A stretch of 64,000 nucleotides of DNA from Liolophura sinensis (taxonomy: Eukaryota > Mollusca > Polyplacophora > Chitonida > Chitonidae), in NCBI RefSeq assembly GCF_032854445.1, contig NC_088298.1, forward strand, positions 19,794,793-19,858,792. Direction: 5' to 3'. Shown piece after piece: positions 1-14,200 of the stretch; the first letter of the stretch is position 1, and the number at the start of each line of letters is the position of its first letter. The position numbers were made by a program, and so were the translations under genes. The notes under the pieces are model-generated. The model was not told the origin of the DNA. It did not search any database and saw only the letters and a program-made list of their open reading frames with translations.

Positions 1-223
1 AGACAAGCATCACATCCTTATTTAGAACATTATTATGCAACAACGAGAAATACCAACAGTTGGTCCCAAATACCCACCATACAAAAATATTTTCAAACAC
101 CCTTATCTTCTTAAAAAAAAAAAAATCCAATAAAATATCGAAGACCATATTTGCAAATAAGTTTTGATGCTCTTTCATCTGATTTTGGCATCATTTTTAT
201 GTTTTCTTCTCTTTTAAATAAGA
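1..223 (-). mobile_element. TTAAAGG-end TIR element, partial
   Basis: Read on the minus strand from 221, this starts TTTAAAAGAGAAGAAAACA and continues with ATGATGCCAAAATCA. The 3263-3430 segment has the same order of sequence on the plus strand. It begins about 14 bases into the intron after exon 17 and runs off the window. Confidence 0.6.
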
Positions 224-236
224 GAATGTTACTTAC

Positions 237-320
237 CTTTCCACACCATATATACAGAAATCTTGCTCCAAATATCACAAATACATCATTAGAGTTAAGA
301 GATGAAGCTCTCATGGGAAC
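237..320 (-). CDS. Exon 17: G5 core, last exon in window
   Basis: 28 codons, phase 0, residues 537-564: [14 protein letters not shown] and LYIWCGK, matching villin LNSNDVFV...YLWCGK. The acceptor TTATTTGTAG lies inside the last unit of the 35-bp array. The donor is AAG|GTAAGT. The following exon lies off the left edge. Confidence 0.96.
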
Positions 321-3300
321 CTACAAATAATGGTCACAACTGTCATGATTACAAATTACAAATAATGGTCACAAATGTCATGATTACAAATTACAAATAA
401 TGGTCACAAATGCCATGATTGCAAATTACAAATAATGGTCACAAATGTCATGATTACAAATTACAAATAATGGTCACAAATGTTGTGATTACAAATTATA
501 AATAATGGTCACAAATGCCATGATTACAAATTACAAATAACGGTCATGAATGTCATGATTACAAATTACAAATAATGGTCACAAATGTCATGATTACAAA
601 TTACAAATAATGGTCACAAATGCCATGATTGCAAATTACAAATAATGGTCACAAATGTCATGATTACAAACTACAAATAATGGTCACAAATGTCATGATT
701 ACAAATTACAAATAATGGTCACAAATGTCATGATTGCAAATTACAAATAATGGTCACAAATGTCATGATTACAAATTACAAATAATGGTCACAAATGTCA
801 TGATTACAAATTAAAAATAATGGTCATGAAAGTCAAGATTACAAATTACAAATAATGGTCACAACTGTCATGATTACAAATTACAAATAATGGTCACAAA
901 TGTCATGATTACAAATTACAAATAATGGTAATGAATGTCATGATTGCAAATTACAAATAATGGTCACAAATGCCATGATTACAAATTACAAATAATGGTC
1001 ACAAATGCCATGATTACAAATTACAAATAAAAATGGTCACGAATGTCATGATCATCCGCAGGTTGCTGGAAGGCCTTCTCACGTATGTACAATAATGGTC
1101 ACAAATGTCATGATTATCTGCAAGTTGCTGCCAGACCTTTCCACATATGTACAATACTGGTCACAAATGTCATGGTTACAATTATTTCTACATGTACATG
1201 TGCTTTATTTTAGGGACAAGCATTTATCAAGGATTTCTTTAGCTGGAGGATTAAAAATCTTATGAGAACATTTAAAGTTTTAATACTGAGTTTCACAAGA
1301 AAAATTAGTTGTATTACATTCTCAACCCTGCTAATCAAAAGTACTATAAAGAGGAAATACGCAGAATTATGCTTCTTAGTTTATAGTTCTTTCACTTGTA
1401 TCACTCAATGTTAGCAAATTTATTTTCACACCTGTAATTAAACATGTTAATGACTCACCTGTACAGCTTTGGTGTTGAGCATGGAGGTTCCGCGTACCTG
1501 TAACATGTACCTGTCCCCTGGGCCATCATCTCTCTCCTCCTTATTCCAGCCAGCCTTACCCCCCTGAGCACAAGAGGCAACAGGTTAACCTTTCTCACAA
1601 AACAGTATGTATGTATGCATGTTTTTATTTTTTTATTTATTTGATTGGTCCGTACTCAAGAATATTTCACTTATTTGATGGTGGCTAGCATTATGGTGGC
1701 ATGAAACTGGGGAAACCCACAACCATCGGCAGGCTGCTGGCAGACCTCCCCACAAACATATGGAGAGAAAGCCAGTATGAGCTAGACTTAAACTCACAGC
1801 GATTGCCCTGGCTTACTAACCCCCCTCAGCCACGGAGGACCCCCACTTGTTTGTTTAAGTGGTACTCAACAATATTTCAGTCATATGACTAAGAAGAGTC
1901 ATTAGGTGTGTATACAAAAACCATGCCTTCTTCTGACAGGGTGAATCCATGCTGCCACAAAAGTGCTGCCATCACTGAAGTATCACATCAAAGACACCAG
2001 ACATAACACCCCACACAGCCAGATTATACTGACACCCAGCCAACCAGTCATGTTTCCTTGCTGTAACTTATCAATACTGAGCTCCAAGCAAGGCAGTCGT
2101 AAGTCCCATTTGCATATGACCTGACCCATGTTTGAACCAAAGTCTCACTACTCTGAAGCCCACACTCTAACCAATAGACCACTGAAGTAGTTCAAGAAGT
2201 GGAAATATTACTATAACTTTGTACATACATGCAGATGTGCAATACATCTTTCTTGAGGCATAAAACAATGCATACAAATTTGGACAGGTACACAATGCAT
2301 ACAAATTTGGACAGACTCACAATGCATACAAATTTGGACAGACTCACAATGCATACAAATCTGGACAGATTCACAATGCATACAAATTTGGACAGATACA
2401 CAACGCATACAAATCTGGACAGATTCACAATGCATACAAATTTGGACAGACACACAACGCATACAAATCTGGACAGATTCACAACGCATACAAATCTGGA
2501 CAGATTCACAATGCATACAAATCTGGACAGATACACAATGCATACAAATCTGGACAAATTCACAATGCATACAAATTTGGACAGATACACAACGCATACA
2601 AATCTGGACAGATTCACAATGCATACAAATTTGGACAGACACAACGCATACAAATCTGGACAGATTCACAATGCATACAAATTTGGACAGATACACAACG
2701 CATACAAATTTGGACAGATACACAATGCATACAAATTTGGACAATGCATACAATTTTGGACAGATTCACAATGCATACAAATTTGGACAGATACACAATG
2801 CATACAAATTTGGACAGGTAAACAATGTGTATACAACTTTGTACAAAGATACACAATACACAAAATACAGATATCCAATGCATCCAATTTTCTTTTACAG
2901 AGACATGCTGGGTTTATTATTACACATAGCAAACTAGTCATCTCATGCTGGCTTCCTCTCCAGTCGTACGTGGGAAGGTCTGTCAGCAACCTGTGGATGG
3001 TTGTGAGTTTCCTCCCGGGATCTGCCTGGTTTATTTCCACCATAATGCTGGCCGCCATCGTACTAGTTAAATATTCTTGGGTACTGCGTATAACACCAAT
3101 CAAATAAATAAAGAAAGTAGTCTACCAACTGTATCTATACAAGAAATACAAACCTCAAAGATAATCATCCTGCCCCTGAAGATGGCCATGAAATGTGGAG
3201 GTTCTTTGTACTGTACCACACGCACCTACACAAACAAGGACACATTTGCTTAGACAGTTTTCTTAAAGGAGAAGAAAAGATAAAAATGATGCCAAAATCA

Positions 3301-5217
3301 CATGTAAAAGTTTTTTTGGATTTTTTTTTCTTTTTTTAAGAGATAAAGGGTATTTAAAGATATTTTTGTATTTGGGACCACCTTTTGGTATTGGTCATCA
3401 TAGCATAATCACTTTGCTTTTGTTCATGCCACGTGTTTTTCTTTCTCTCTATTGAGCAGCAAACGTTTGAGAAATGGCTGACACATGATGGATTTCAAAC
3501 ACGGTTGTGTTGAAATTGACTTAAAAAAAATTACGACAACTGAAAGTTTGGTAAAAAGACAACAATGTCTTTCACAGTAATTGTTTTATAGTTGCTTGGA
3601 AATATAAAAATAGTCAATGGGTTTTTAACTGCATAGCAACAATAATCAGTGAAATCATAGTTTTTAAATACAGAGTTTCGGTGTCAACGTGAGGCCAGTT
3701 CTCGTAGCAGCCGTTCACAAATAGATTTCTCATGATCCAGTTCACAATTTCCGCCCACAAAGCTGTGAAGACTACCTAAAGGCAAATTGCATGCTTCTAG
3801 GTAATGGACTTCTGATAGAACTCACGGCTAGATGTCCATTAAGGGAGGTAACTCACCTGGACTGCACGTCCTCCCATTTTATCATCTAATTCCACAGCTT
3901 TTAAAGCCGAGGTTCCACGTTCGTCAGCTGTTGATTTTAAACCCTGGTAATGTAAACATTTAATGCATGGGTCAACAAGACTTAAAACAATCAAAATACT
4001 CGCAAACGCAGATGAAAATATATCAAAAATGGAACTAATGGTAATCTGCAGTTAAAGATAGCACAATCATGAAAGAGCTAATTCTTTTGCCTGAATCAGG
4101 TCAAGCTCTCTTGTGACCTGACAAAATTAACAATTACTTAAAATAATTTAAAACTGCAAATAAAGCCCATGGCAAAATGCATCCATACATTCTGCGTGCA
4201 AAGAAGAGTCTTGTCCCTCCCATTATGAACAGGCAAAGATCTAGCTATACAGATGAAAAGTTTGGGATAGATCCACTTCATTTCCAAGGGAAGACAGGTA
4301 GGTCAGACTTAACTCACCTGCCAGTAGTAGATAATGGAATGTTCCTGTCCACCAGTTTTGTAGTTATACAGAACAATGTAACAATCTCCCCCGAAAAACT
4401 GGCCATAATAAATCCCTTTGAGGGGGACCATCTCAAAGTCCTCAATACGCCAGATCTGAAAGGAAAAAGATTTGAAATTAACACAGCGCACAGTGATGCC
4501 ATTACCAATACCACCCCTGCTCTGTATTGCTACAAGTGCATGAGTCTGTGTCAGATTTACTGACCGGTATTTATTTATTCATTTATTTGTTCATTTATTA
4601 ATTTATCAGGTTGGTGTTTTACAACATACTTCAGAATATTTCACTTACATGACAATGTCAAGCATTATGGTGAGAGAATACTGGGCAGAGCCCAGGGGAA
4701 ACCCACGACCATCCACAGGTTGCTGGAAGCTCTTCACATGTACAATCATACTGAAAGCCAGCATGAGCTGGACTTGAACTCAGACCAATCGCATCAGTGA
4801 GTATACAACTACAGTACTGCCCAATCCTCGTATATTCTCTGCCTATTATCCGCCCATCCTACGTGCATCTCGATTGGTCATGTTGAGCGTCCCATGCGCG
4901 GATGTTGGCACCATCCTGATCGCATCTTACGTGAATCTTGATCTTGCAGTCTCGTTTTAGACCGTTTTACGGCACTTTAGCCTTTGCCTACATGCTATGG
5001 CTATAAACATGACGTGGTTTGTTTACCTGGTAAGGCAAGCGTCGTGAGCGTTAGTGAACTGTCCATCATTCACCTACCTCTCACACATTCATATGGTTTC
5101 GCATTTACAAAATAAATGCCAAAACAGCCAAAATTTCATCTGCGCATAATCATGATTATATGCAAATTAGTAGCCACGTCAGAAGAAAAAGTTCTTTGTT
5201 TCATCATTATTATCTAC

Positions 5218-5250
<33 letters not shown>

Positions 5251-8200
5251 ACTAACCTCCACATCTCCTGACCCATCATCCACCATCTGTGTTTCAGCGG
5301 CTAGTAACCTGTTACTATGCAACGTTGAGGCGTCAAACTTTGTCTGGACAGTTTTGGCTGCGGAAAAATTGTAAAACTTCATCAAATTCCTAACACTTGG
5401 TGAAAAACTATCATTGACAGACAGGCAAATATCAAAGTAACAATACATTTGCTTATACATGTGTCAATTCAGAGATTATTATTATTATATTTGTTTTTTC
5501 CACCTAAGTTGAGATCAATTCAACTTTGTGTTTTATGGGCCAGCCATGTACTAAGAGGTTCAACTAAGGAATAAAAGTAAAACTGAAAGTCCATCGTCGA
5601 TATAATTATGAATTTTTTCTTTTTATTAACGCTTTCTGATCATGTAAATATGTCTTCAACAGGAAAATATTGCTGAGATTGTCGGCCCTTCCTGCACCAT
5701 TTTTTTTTTTTACTTTTTTTACACCCTCCTAAGACACTGGAAAAAGATTTATTCTGCCTGTAAAGACAACAATTTAAATTGGCGTCGCTTTATGAATATT
5801 GACCATGCTAGTGGAATTGAGTGTTTATATGAATGCTGCTACTGTCACGACATATATGTAAATAGCAATTTTAGCTCTAACCGCTATGTATTTTCTTAAA
5901 ACATCAATGAAATGTTGGACTACAAAAATTTTCATTTAGGACAACATATATTTGAATAGACTGAACTCTAAAATCAAAATCACAACATTCACCCAGGTAA
6001 GGTTACCCACTGATGAACACCTGTGCATTGACTTTAGTAAACATTAGCAAAAGAGCTAAGCTACTTTGTATCCAAATTTTGTATGCAAATAACATAAATG
6101 AAATACTGTTGTTAAAAAGGTTACTTTATGTTAAATGACGGGGGATAAAAAGCTACATTTCATTAAGACAAGACTAAAGATAAATATTTCTTGTGAAGGT
6201 TGAGTTGCGGGTGAGTCTACTTATAAATCATTCAAATAAATACAAGATATGTGACAAAATATGTCCATAACAGAAACTGAAAACAACTTACACTTCGCTA
6301 GATGAAAAATGATCAGTCATGGTTGTAGGTTGTGCAAGATGGACGCAAACAAAGATGGCCGGCATAGACAGAAGAACCATTACCATAGCAACACACCAAG
6401 GCACATGCAGAGACACACCAAACAATAATGTTAGCAACAATAATGACAATGGCCATAGATAATGATAGTGATCATAAATAAGGATATGCTTTCATATACA
6501 TGTGACTACAGGAATGAGACAGCTTCAATAAACATGCTACAAAAAAAAAAACAGTGATGGCCAAGATATGAAATGTATACATTAACTGACAGATTTCAGT
6601 GAGTGATTGAGTGAGTGAGTGAGTGAGTGCTTGGGGCTTAATGTTGTACTTAACAATTTTTCAGGAATCCTTAGAGTGCATGTAATGTACCTCCTTGTTG
6701 TAGGATGGATTTCCACCCCTCTTTTATCTAGTGCTGCTTCACTGAGACGACTTATGGAAGGCAAGTAAGCCGCCCCCCCCCCCCCCACCTCCCCTCAAGC
6801 CATTCTACTGAGTTGCAATTTCCCCTTCATGCTGAACACCAAGCAAGCAAGTTAGAACTTCCTCTTTTTAAGGTGTTAGGTGTGACTGGACCCAGGATTA
6901 ACCCTGGATGTACCGCTCCCGAAACGGACGCTCTGCCAACTGTGCTATCGCGACCAGTCTTTGCATTTAAAAATATACCTACTGTATTTGACCTAAAGGT
7001 TAGCAATATTTCAAGTGACACATTTTACTTGATTCTGATGGATTTCTCCATCTTAATGCCACTTGAGTTTTTAAGTCTGATTAATTTTTTCATCTGAAAT
7101 CTCATAGTGTTAATTGGCAACAAAAAGTATCATTTTAAGGTCTACATCTTCCCCTGAAAGTGCATTTTTAAATACCAAATTTTAGGTGAAATACAGTAAT
7201 AGTCACCATAGATATAGCTCAGTATATATACACGTGATAATAAACATTACCCTAAATTACCTAAAATTATGTCCATGACTAAGTTGCTCATTTTTCCAGC
7301 TTCAGGGAGTTCTACTGATTTTAGACAGGTGCACTGAGATGTGTATGGAAGGTAGGATGATATCCTACTGGGAAAATGTAGTTCTTTGGCACCAGAAGTA
7401 ATATTTCATGACATTTATCCGCCTCCAAAAATGCTCTTTTGTGGTCAAATTTTTAGGTCATTTAGGGTAACTGATATGCATATAGCTATGAGCATCTATC
7501 AGTACATTCATACCAGTACTTTAGTGCATTATGTATTAAGTGTACCAGTACGTGTGCTCTTCAAGTAAAGTGTTAGACATTAATGGCCCTGTTAATTCTC
7601 ACATTTCTCAATACAAACACAAAACAATTAATACAACAACGCTTTAGTGATAACTTTCAAATCACTAAATCTTCCAATTTGCAACCAATTTTTATATTTA
7701 TAAATCTTACTACCAGTATAAAATATTTTTCTACCTTTGCCACCTCAATGGTATACACATAGATGCGATTCTCTACTCATACCTTGGCTAGAGAAGACGG
7801 TATTTTTCTTAAACTGTTTGCAAATCATTTTTGCTGTTAAAAGAATAGAGTTTTGTCCTAGTTTCTACATAAAGACAGCTTATTTCTTTTCTTTAAATCA
7901 CAAATGAATATCATAAACTTGAATTCTAAACTGACAAGCTTAGTAAAGTTTTCAATTCTTTCAAATTTTTTACAAATGTATTTATTGGTCTTTCCAAAAA
8001 CGTATTTAAAATGCAACTATATTACTAATAACAATAGTAATAAATACATATTTAACCTGAAGTTAGGAAACATATATTTATTTATTTATTTGCTTGATTT
8101 GTGCTTTATGCCATACTTAAGAATATTTCACTTACATGACAGCCGCCAGCATTACGGTGGAAATGCAAGAACATTAATAATAAAAACCAAATAAAGCCGA

Positions 8201-11200
8201 TAATTATCCAAATTTCAGTATGACTCATCATGCCATTGACCAATTAAGCACGCATCCATATTACCATCCATGCAAACAAATGCACAAAAATATGTACTAA
8301 CATGCATATTCAGGCAATTAATAAAAGTAAAGTAATTTAAAGTAAATTAATAAAAATGAAATGTTTAACTTCTAAAATTAATACATTTAGTAAAAATAGT
8401 ACAAGTGCAGAAGTTTTTTTAGGAAATTATGGCTTTTTTTTTTTGTTTAAATGAATATCATAAAATTGCTTCAATCTACATGTAGAACATAATGTGATAT
8501 GGGCAGACTTAAACTGCTTTCACTTCAAATAACAGTTCTCGTCAGTTCAGATAAATCTGTCACGTGGAATCCATGTTAGTCATTATATTCTTAGAAACAG
8601 AGTGAAGACATTATCTTGTGCAATACATCCATACATTGGGGTTAAAACAATGTGCCAAAACAATAAAACCAAAAAACCCAAACCCCCCAACCCCCCTCCA
8701 CAATTCCTTAATACAACATTAAAGCAAACATGCTCTCATCTTACAAACAGCATTGAAATACTTTAAAAACACAAAACAAAACAAAAAAAAAAACAACAGA
8801 ATCTCCAAGAAACTCAACTCACCGATTCTGTTTTTGATATAAACCTTTCCCGAGGCCTGAGGTTGGGGCCAGCTCTTAAACAAACACTTGAATTCAATTG
8901 GTTCACCCCCCTGGACAACACGAGTGATGGGTGTGCTGCTGGGATACTCTTTCTTGTTGATAAATCCCTGCAAACAATAATTTTAATCACAGACATTTTG
9001 AATTTGATGTAAAAAATAACTGATGTAGCAGTAATCAAGTAATTGGTAACCAGGAAATTCTCTGCTGTAAAGGACCCCAAATTTCACCCAAAAGAATATT
9101 TCACTTATACAGCCGTGGCCAGCATTACGGTGGGAGGAAACTGGATAACGACTAAGGGAAAACCACGACCATCCGGAGGTGGCTGGCAGACCTTCCCACG
9201 TACTACAGATAGAGAGGAAGCCAGCATGAGCTGGACTTGAACTCACAGCAAATGCATTGGTGTCAGGCTCCTGTGTCATTACACCTACAGTACATTTTTT
9301 GAGGCAATATATTTTGAATCTGATCAACCAAATAACTGATACAACAATTCAGAGAACTTACATGCACTGAAAGTGATCCATAATTTCACCCAAAAGTGTT
9401 CTTTTTTTAGAGGCAAAAAAATATCACAAAATAATACCTTTAACAATGAAACCTGTGAATCCTCCCACTTCCCAAACGAAGCTCAAAACATCCAAATTTT
9501 CTATCTCATCTTAAATATGCAAACCTAATGCATGCATCAAGCTGCTTTTCAATTTTGACCTCATGGGCAAAAGGATGAATCTGTTTACTGTACATAAAAC
9601 GACCAATCAGAGTCAAGGGAATAAAAAAAATATGTAAAACTGAAGCGCAGATACCTGAGCTGAGGATACACAGAAGTAACCCACTGAACACAAAAGTTTT
9701 ACCCAATTCAGACCCAAAACATATGAAGTGGTCACCAAGCAACAACCAATCCAAATTACACAATTCATTAAATATGCAAAACTTATTCATAAAGTCCGCT
9801 GATTTTCACAACTGATCTGAAGATGGTCAAAGTTAACATGCTTAGAGAATATTTGGAGCAGTCATTGTCTGAAAACGAAATCGTGCCACACAGACTGACA
9901 GATCGACAGACAAAAATGCATACAGACTTACCAAAGCATTTCTCATGGACTCTTTTCTCTCTGTTCTTGAGGATTCCTTTCCGGCCCAAACCCAAATCCC
10001 TGCCACGCCATTATCAATGATGTAACAATCCTAAGGGGAGATAACCCAAAAATGCTTCACGAACTGAGGGACTCGTAAAATCATGGTGGAAAGCTAAATC
10101 AATAACCTCTGGTCAGTACATGACTAAAAGAAAATCCAAATCTGATTATTAATATACTGATAAATATAAATTATAGGCAGTTAGAGGAAAACTATTCAGT
10201 GTTTACTGTCAGCATACATTCTTGATGTTGGAGATAGTACATAATGAAATGCTGATTCGAAGGTTTTCACAAAAATTTGTATATCACATTACTAGATTAC
10301 ACGTTTCCATTCCAATTAAATTCTCACAACGTACATCACACCATCATTAATTCCACATGTACATGTTTTTCATTCACATTATGTTCACAAAAAAGCATTT
10401 AACAACTTTTAAATGTTCAACTACTGCTTAAAAGTCATGATGTGATGGATGAAAAGGGAGGTTACTCTGTCATGATATCACAGAGTGCACACAAACAATA
10501 CAGGAAACCCTCTTCCATTTTCGAAGGAGTTGCTACGGCAACCCATCTCACCTGTGTGTTAAGATCTGATTTATACAAAGGCCCCGTCTTCTTCTCTGTC
10601 ACTTTGAGTGTACCACCTTCATCCGTGCACCTGGATTGATATTGCAAATGTAGAGTCACTGCCTCTGTCATTTATTTTATTGGTTTTTAATGCTGTATCA
10701 GTAATCAAGACTTTTTTCACTTACATGACTGCCCTCAGGTTTATGGGTAGAGTAAACTGTCTATCTCTGCCCGATACCTGACAACTCTATTGACTTAAAG
10801 GTGTTGCCGAAACTACCAGAACCACCTTGGTCAACAGCCTGAATTTTGCAGTGAGACAGCGTTTTGTCCTGAGTGAGTGGGTGAGTGCTTGGGGTTTAAC
10901 GTCATACTTAACAATTTTTCAATCATATGACTACGAAGGAATCCTTAGGGTGCATGTAATGTGCCTCCTTGATGCTGGACGGACTTTAGGTTTTGTCTTG
11001 ATGTTGGCTGACTAAATTACTGGTCAAATTTATCCTGCCTATACAGGTATTTCTAATAGGTGTGAAATTAGATTAAACTCAAAACAGATTTGCTTTGTAT
11101 AAACTGAAGTCTCATATGACAGTGTGGCAATATGCATGTAAGCACTGATACTGAGAATAAAGTCATTTTATATGCATGAATGTAGGTATGACCCTTAAGA

Positions 11201-14200
11201 ATGACTTGACTCGACTACACTGAAGTACATACAAGTATAATTTGATGCTAGCTGCCGCAGCCCGTTCAACAACGTCGTCTGCACCCGCTTCGTCAATATC
11301 CTTCACTTGTTTTTGGTTCAACGGCAAAAACTTGTCAAATAACTGTGAAAAGAGAAAACCCAAAGAACTTCAAGCAAGGAAGCATGGCAATTTCATGTTG
11401 GCCTAAATAATTTGTTACGGCTGAAATACTATAATTACCATAGTATGCAAGATTTGAATTTTGCACAAAAAAAACAATGTGTATGGTGTTTGTACATCAA
11501 ATGCCTTTCCACAGTTTTTTAGTTTCTTACAGTCATTAATACGAGACAGGATGGACAAAGATTAAAAAATTCAGTCATGCAAGACTTTAGAAAATATTCA
11601 GCAGTCTTGATTTTCAACTGCACACATTACATATCAAATACTTAAACTTATCTTTCTACTTCATTTGAATTAACCATATGTTAAGTGACAGATTTTAAGA
11701 TTTGGACAATTTCTTAAAATCTTTTTCAGCTTTCAAACCTTGAATACTGACTGAAGAATTTTTCATTTATATGTGACTATCCTTGTTTACACTGTTTACT
11801 TCCACAATAACAAATGAAGTCAATTTGATTAAAGAGAACTCAGCTAATGATAGATTTGAACTTTAGTTTTTCAATACACCATTTCTAACCAAAGCTTGTT
11901 CTACATTTCCAGTGAGGTCTCCACAGAGCAGTCTTCTCCTTTTTGCATCAAACAAAGGACTATCAGCAAACCTGTTTAATCTTGGCACTAATAAACCAGT
12001 GACATTCGTTTGACCAGTGAAGAGACAAAATTTTGTGTCTAAATCAAAAGCTGATTGAAACGATAATATTTCTTTTCGAGTAAACTAAACCAGTTTTCCA
12101 TACCTTCAGTTCTTCGTCTTCCAGTTCAGACTCTTTGCCGTCAGTCACAAAAATAATGTCACAACCTCCTCGTTCCCCTCGGAATGTGTTTGCTGCTTTT
12201 GCTGCCTGTCATAAAAACAAAGTTTGAACTCAAATTTTAATACCTACTTCAATTTTGACATATTCTTTTAAGTTCGTAGTCATGTAAAGAGAGTCCAATG
12301 ATAGTAAGGAAGTATAGGCATTTCCAGATAAATTCTAAGTGTTCACACTAGTTTTTGATCCTCAGGCAAGGATTTTTATCTTATGTAAAATAAAGTATAA
12401 ATGAAACACAATGTTCTTCAAAAATCAATCAGATCCTGACAATAGTAGTAAGAAGTTGTTTCTCAAATTTCATTTGATTATTTTTTTGTTTTGCTCATAA
12501 GATATCACACGAACAAACACATTGACGCACCCATGGACATACAGGCGCAAATCAAGATGCCACCATTTTAAGAGTGCAAAAAATAGGTCCTGTCTGAAGG
12601 GGAGACGAAGACCCTGAGGGCTGAAAAGGGACTCCAAGATAAGTATCTAAATTAGGCAACCATAGCCCCTCCCATTACACCTTACAGGAGAGAAATTTGG
12701 CAGGAATTTCGAAACTGCCACATTAAGTCTCCTCTTTGGACACAACTACCATACAGGAGAGAAATTTGGCAAGGAAATCTCAACATTACATCTCCTAAAC
12801 GTTCCAGTGCAGAAAACAAATCAAAAACAAACGCAATTTGTCCACTCACCTGCATTTTCTCTGTGTTGCTGGCCTTTTGACCTCGCCAGATGTAGATGAC
12901 CTTGCCAAGGTCAAGGATAAAAACGTCACCATGGTTCATGGAGTCCCACGTAATCGGAACCTAAACGGAATAGCAAAGTTACAATCAACACTTTGTAAAT
13001 TTTAAATATGCAAATCCATAAAAGTCCTTGTTTAATCTGTGAAAAGAATTAGACAGCCACAGAAGCAGCCTAACAACACACAAAGATTCTTTAGACAATC
13101 AACTTGCAATACAGCAGGATCATAACCATCAATCCTAAACCCACTGTGGCTGGAGGATATGCTGACCATCGACCCGTGGTCAATCAACTTTAGACAATCA
13201 ACTTGCAATACAGCAGGATCATAACCATCAATCCTAAACAAACTGTGGCTGGAGGATATGCTGACCGTCAGCCCGTGGTCAATCAACTTTAGACAATCAA
13301 CTTACAGTACAGCCACATCGTAACCATCAATCCTAAACCCATTGTGGCTGGAGGATATGCTGACCGTCGGCCCGTGGTCAATCAACTTTAGACAATCAAC
13401 TTACAGTACAGCCACATCGTAACCATCAATCCTAAACCCATTGTGGCTGGAGGATATGCTGACCATCGGCCCGTGGTCAATCAACTTTAGACAATCAACT
13501 TACAGTACAGCCACATCGTAACCATCAATCCTAAACCCATTGTGGCTGGAGGATATGCTGACCGTCGGACCGTGGTCAATCAACTTTAGACAATCAACTT
13601 ACAGTACATCCACATCATAACCATCAATCCTAAACCCATTGTGGCTGGAGGATATGCTGACCGTCGGCCCATGGTCAATCAACTTTAGACAATCAACTTA
13701 CAGTACAGCCACATCGTAACCATCAATCCTAAACCCAATGTGACTGGAGGATATGCTGACCGTCCACCCGTGGTAAATCAACTTTAGACAATCAACTTAC
13801 AATACAGCCACATCGTAACCATCAATCCTAAACCCAATGTGACTGGAGGATATGCTGACCGTCGGACCGTGGTCAATCAACTTTAGACAATCAACCTACA
13901 ATACAGCCACATCGTAACCACCAATCCTAAACCCAATGTGACTGGAGTATATGCTGACCGTCGGACCGTGGTCAATCAACTTTAGACAATCAACTTACAG
14001 TACAGCCACATCGTAACCAATGTGACTGGAGGATATGCTGACCGTCGGCCCGTGGTCAATCAACTTTAGACAATCAACTTACAGTACAGCCACATCGTAA
14101 CCATCAATCCTAAACCTATTGTGGCGGGAGGAAACCCTAACCGTCCGCCCGTGGTCAGCATACGCTATGCCGACCATGCATCTCCATACAGGTACCATGA

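Noticed and set aside
2229-3107. Long open frames (up to 292 codons) over the 27-bp array
   Set aside because: The unit is divisible by three, so frames stay open on both strands by construction. They run on into an S1 SINE.
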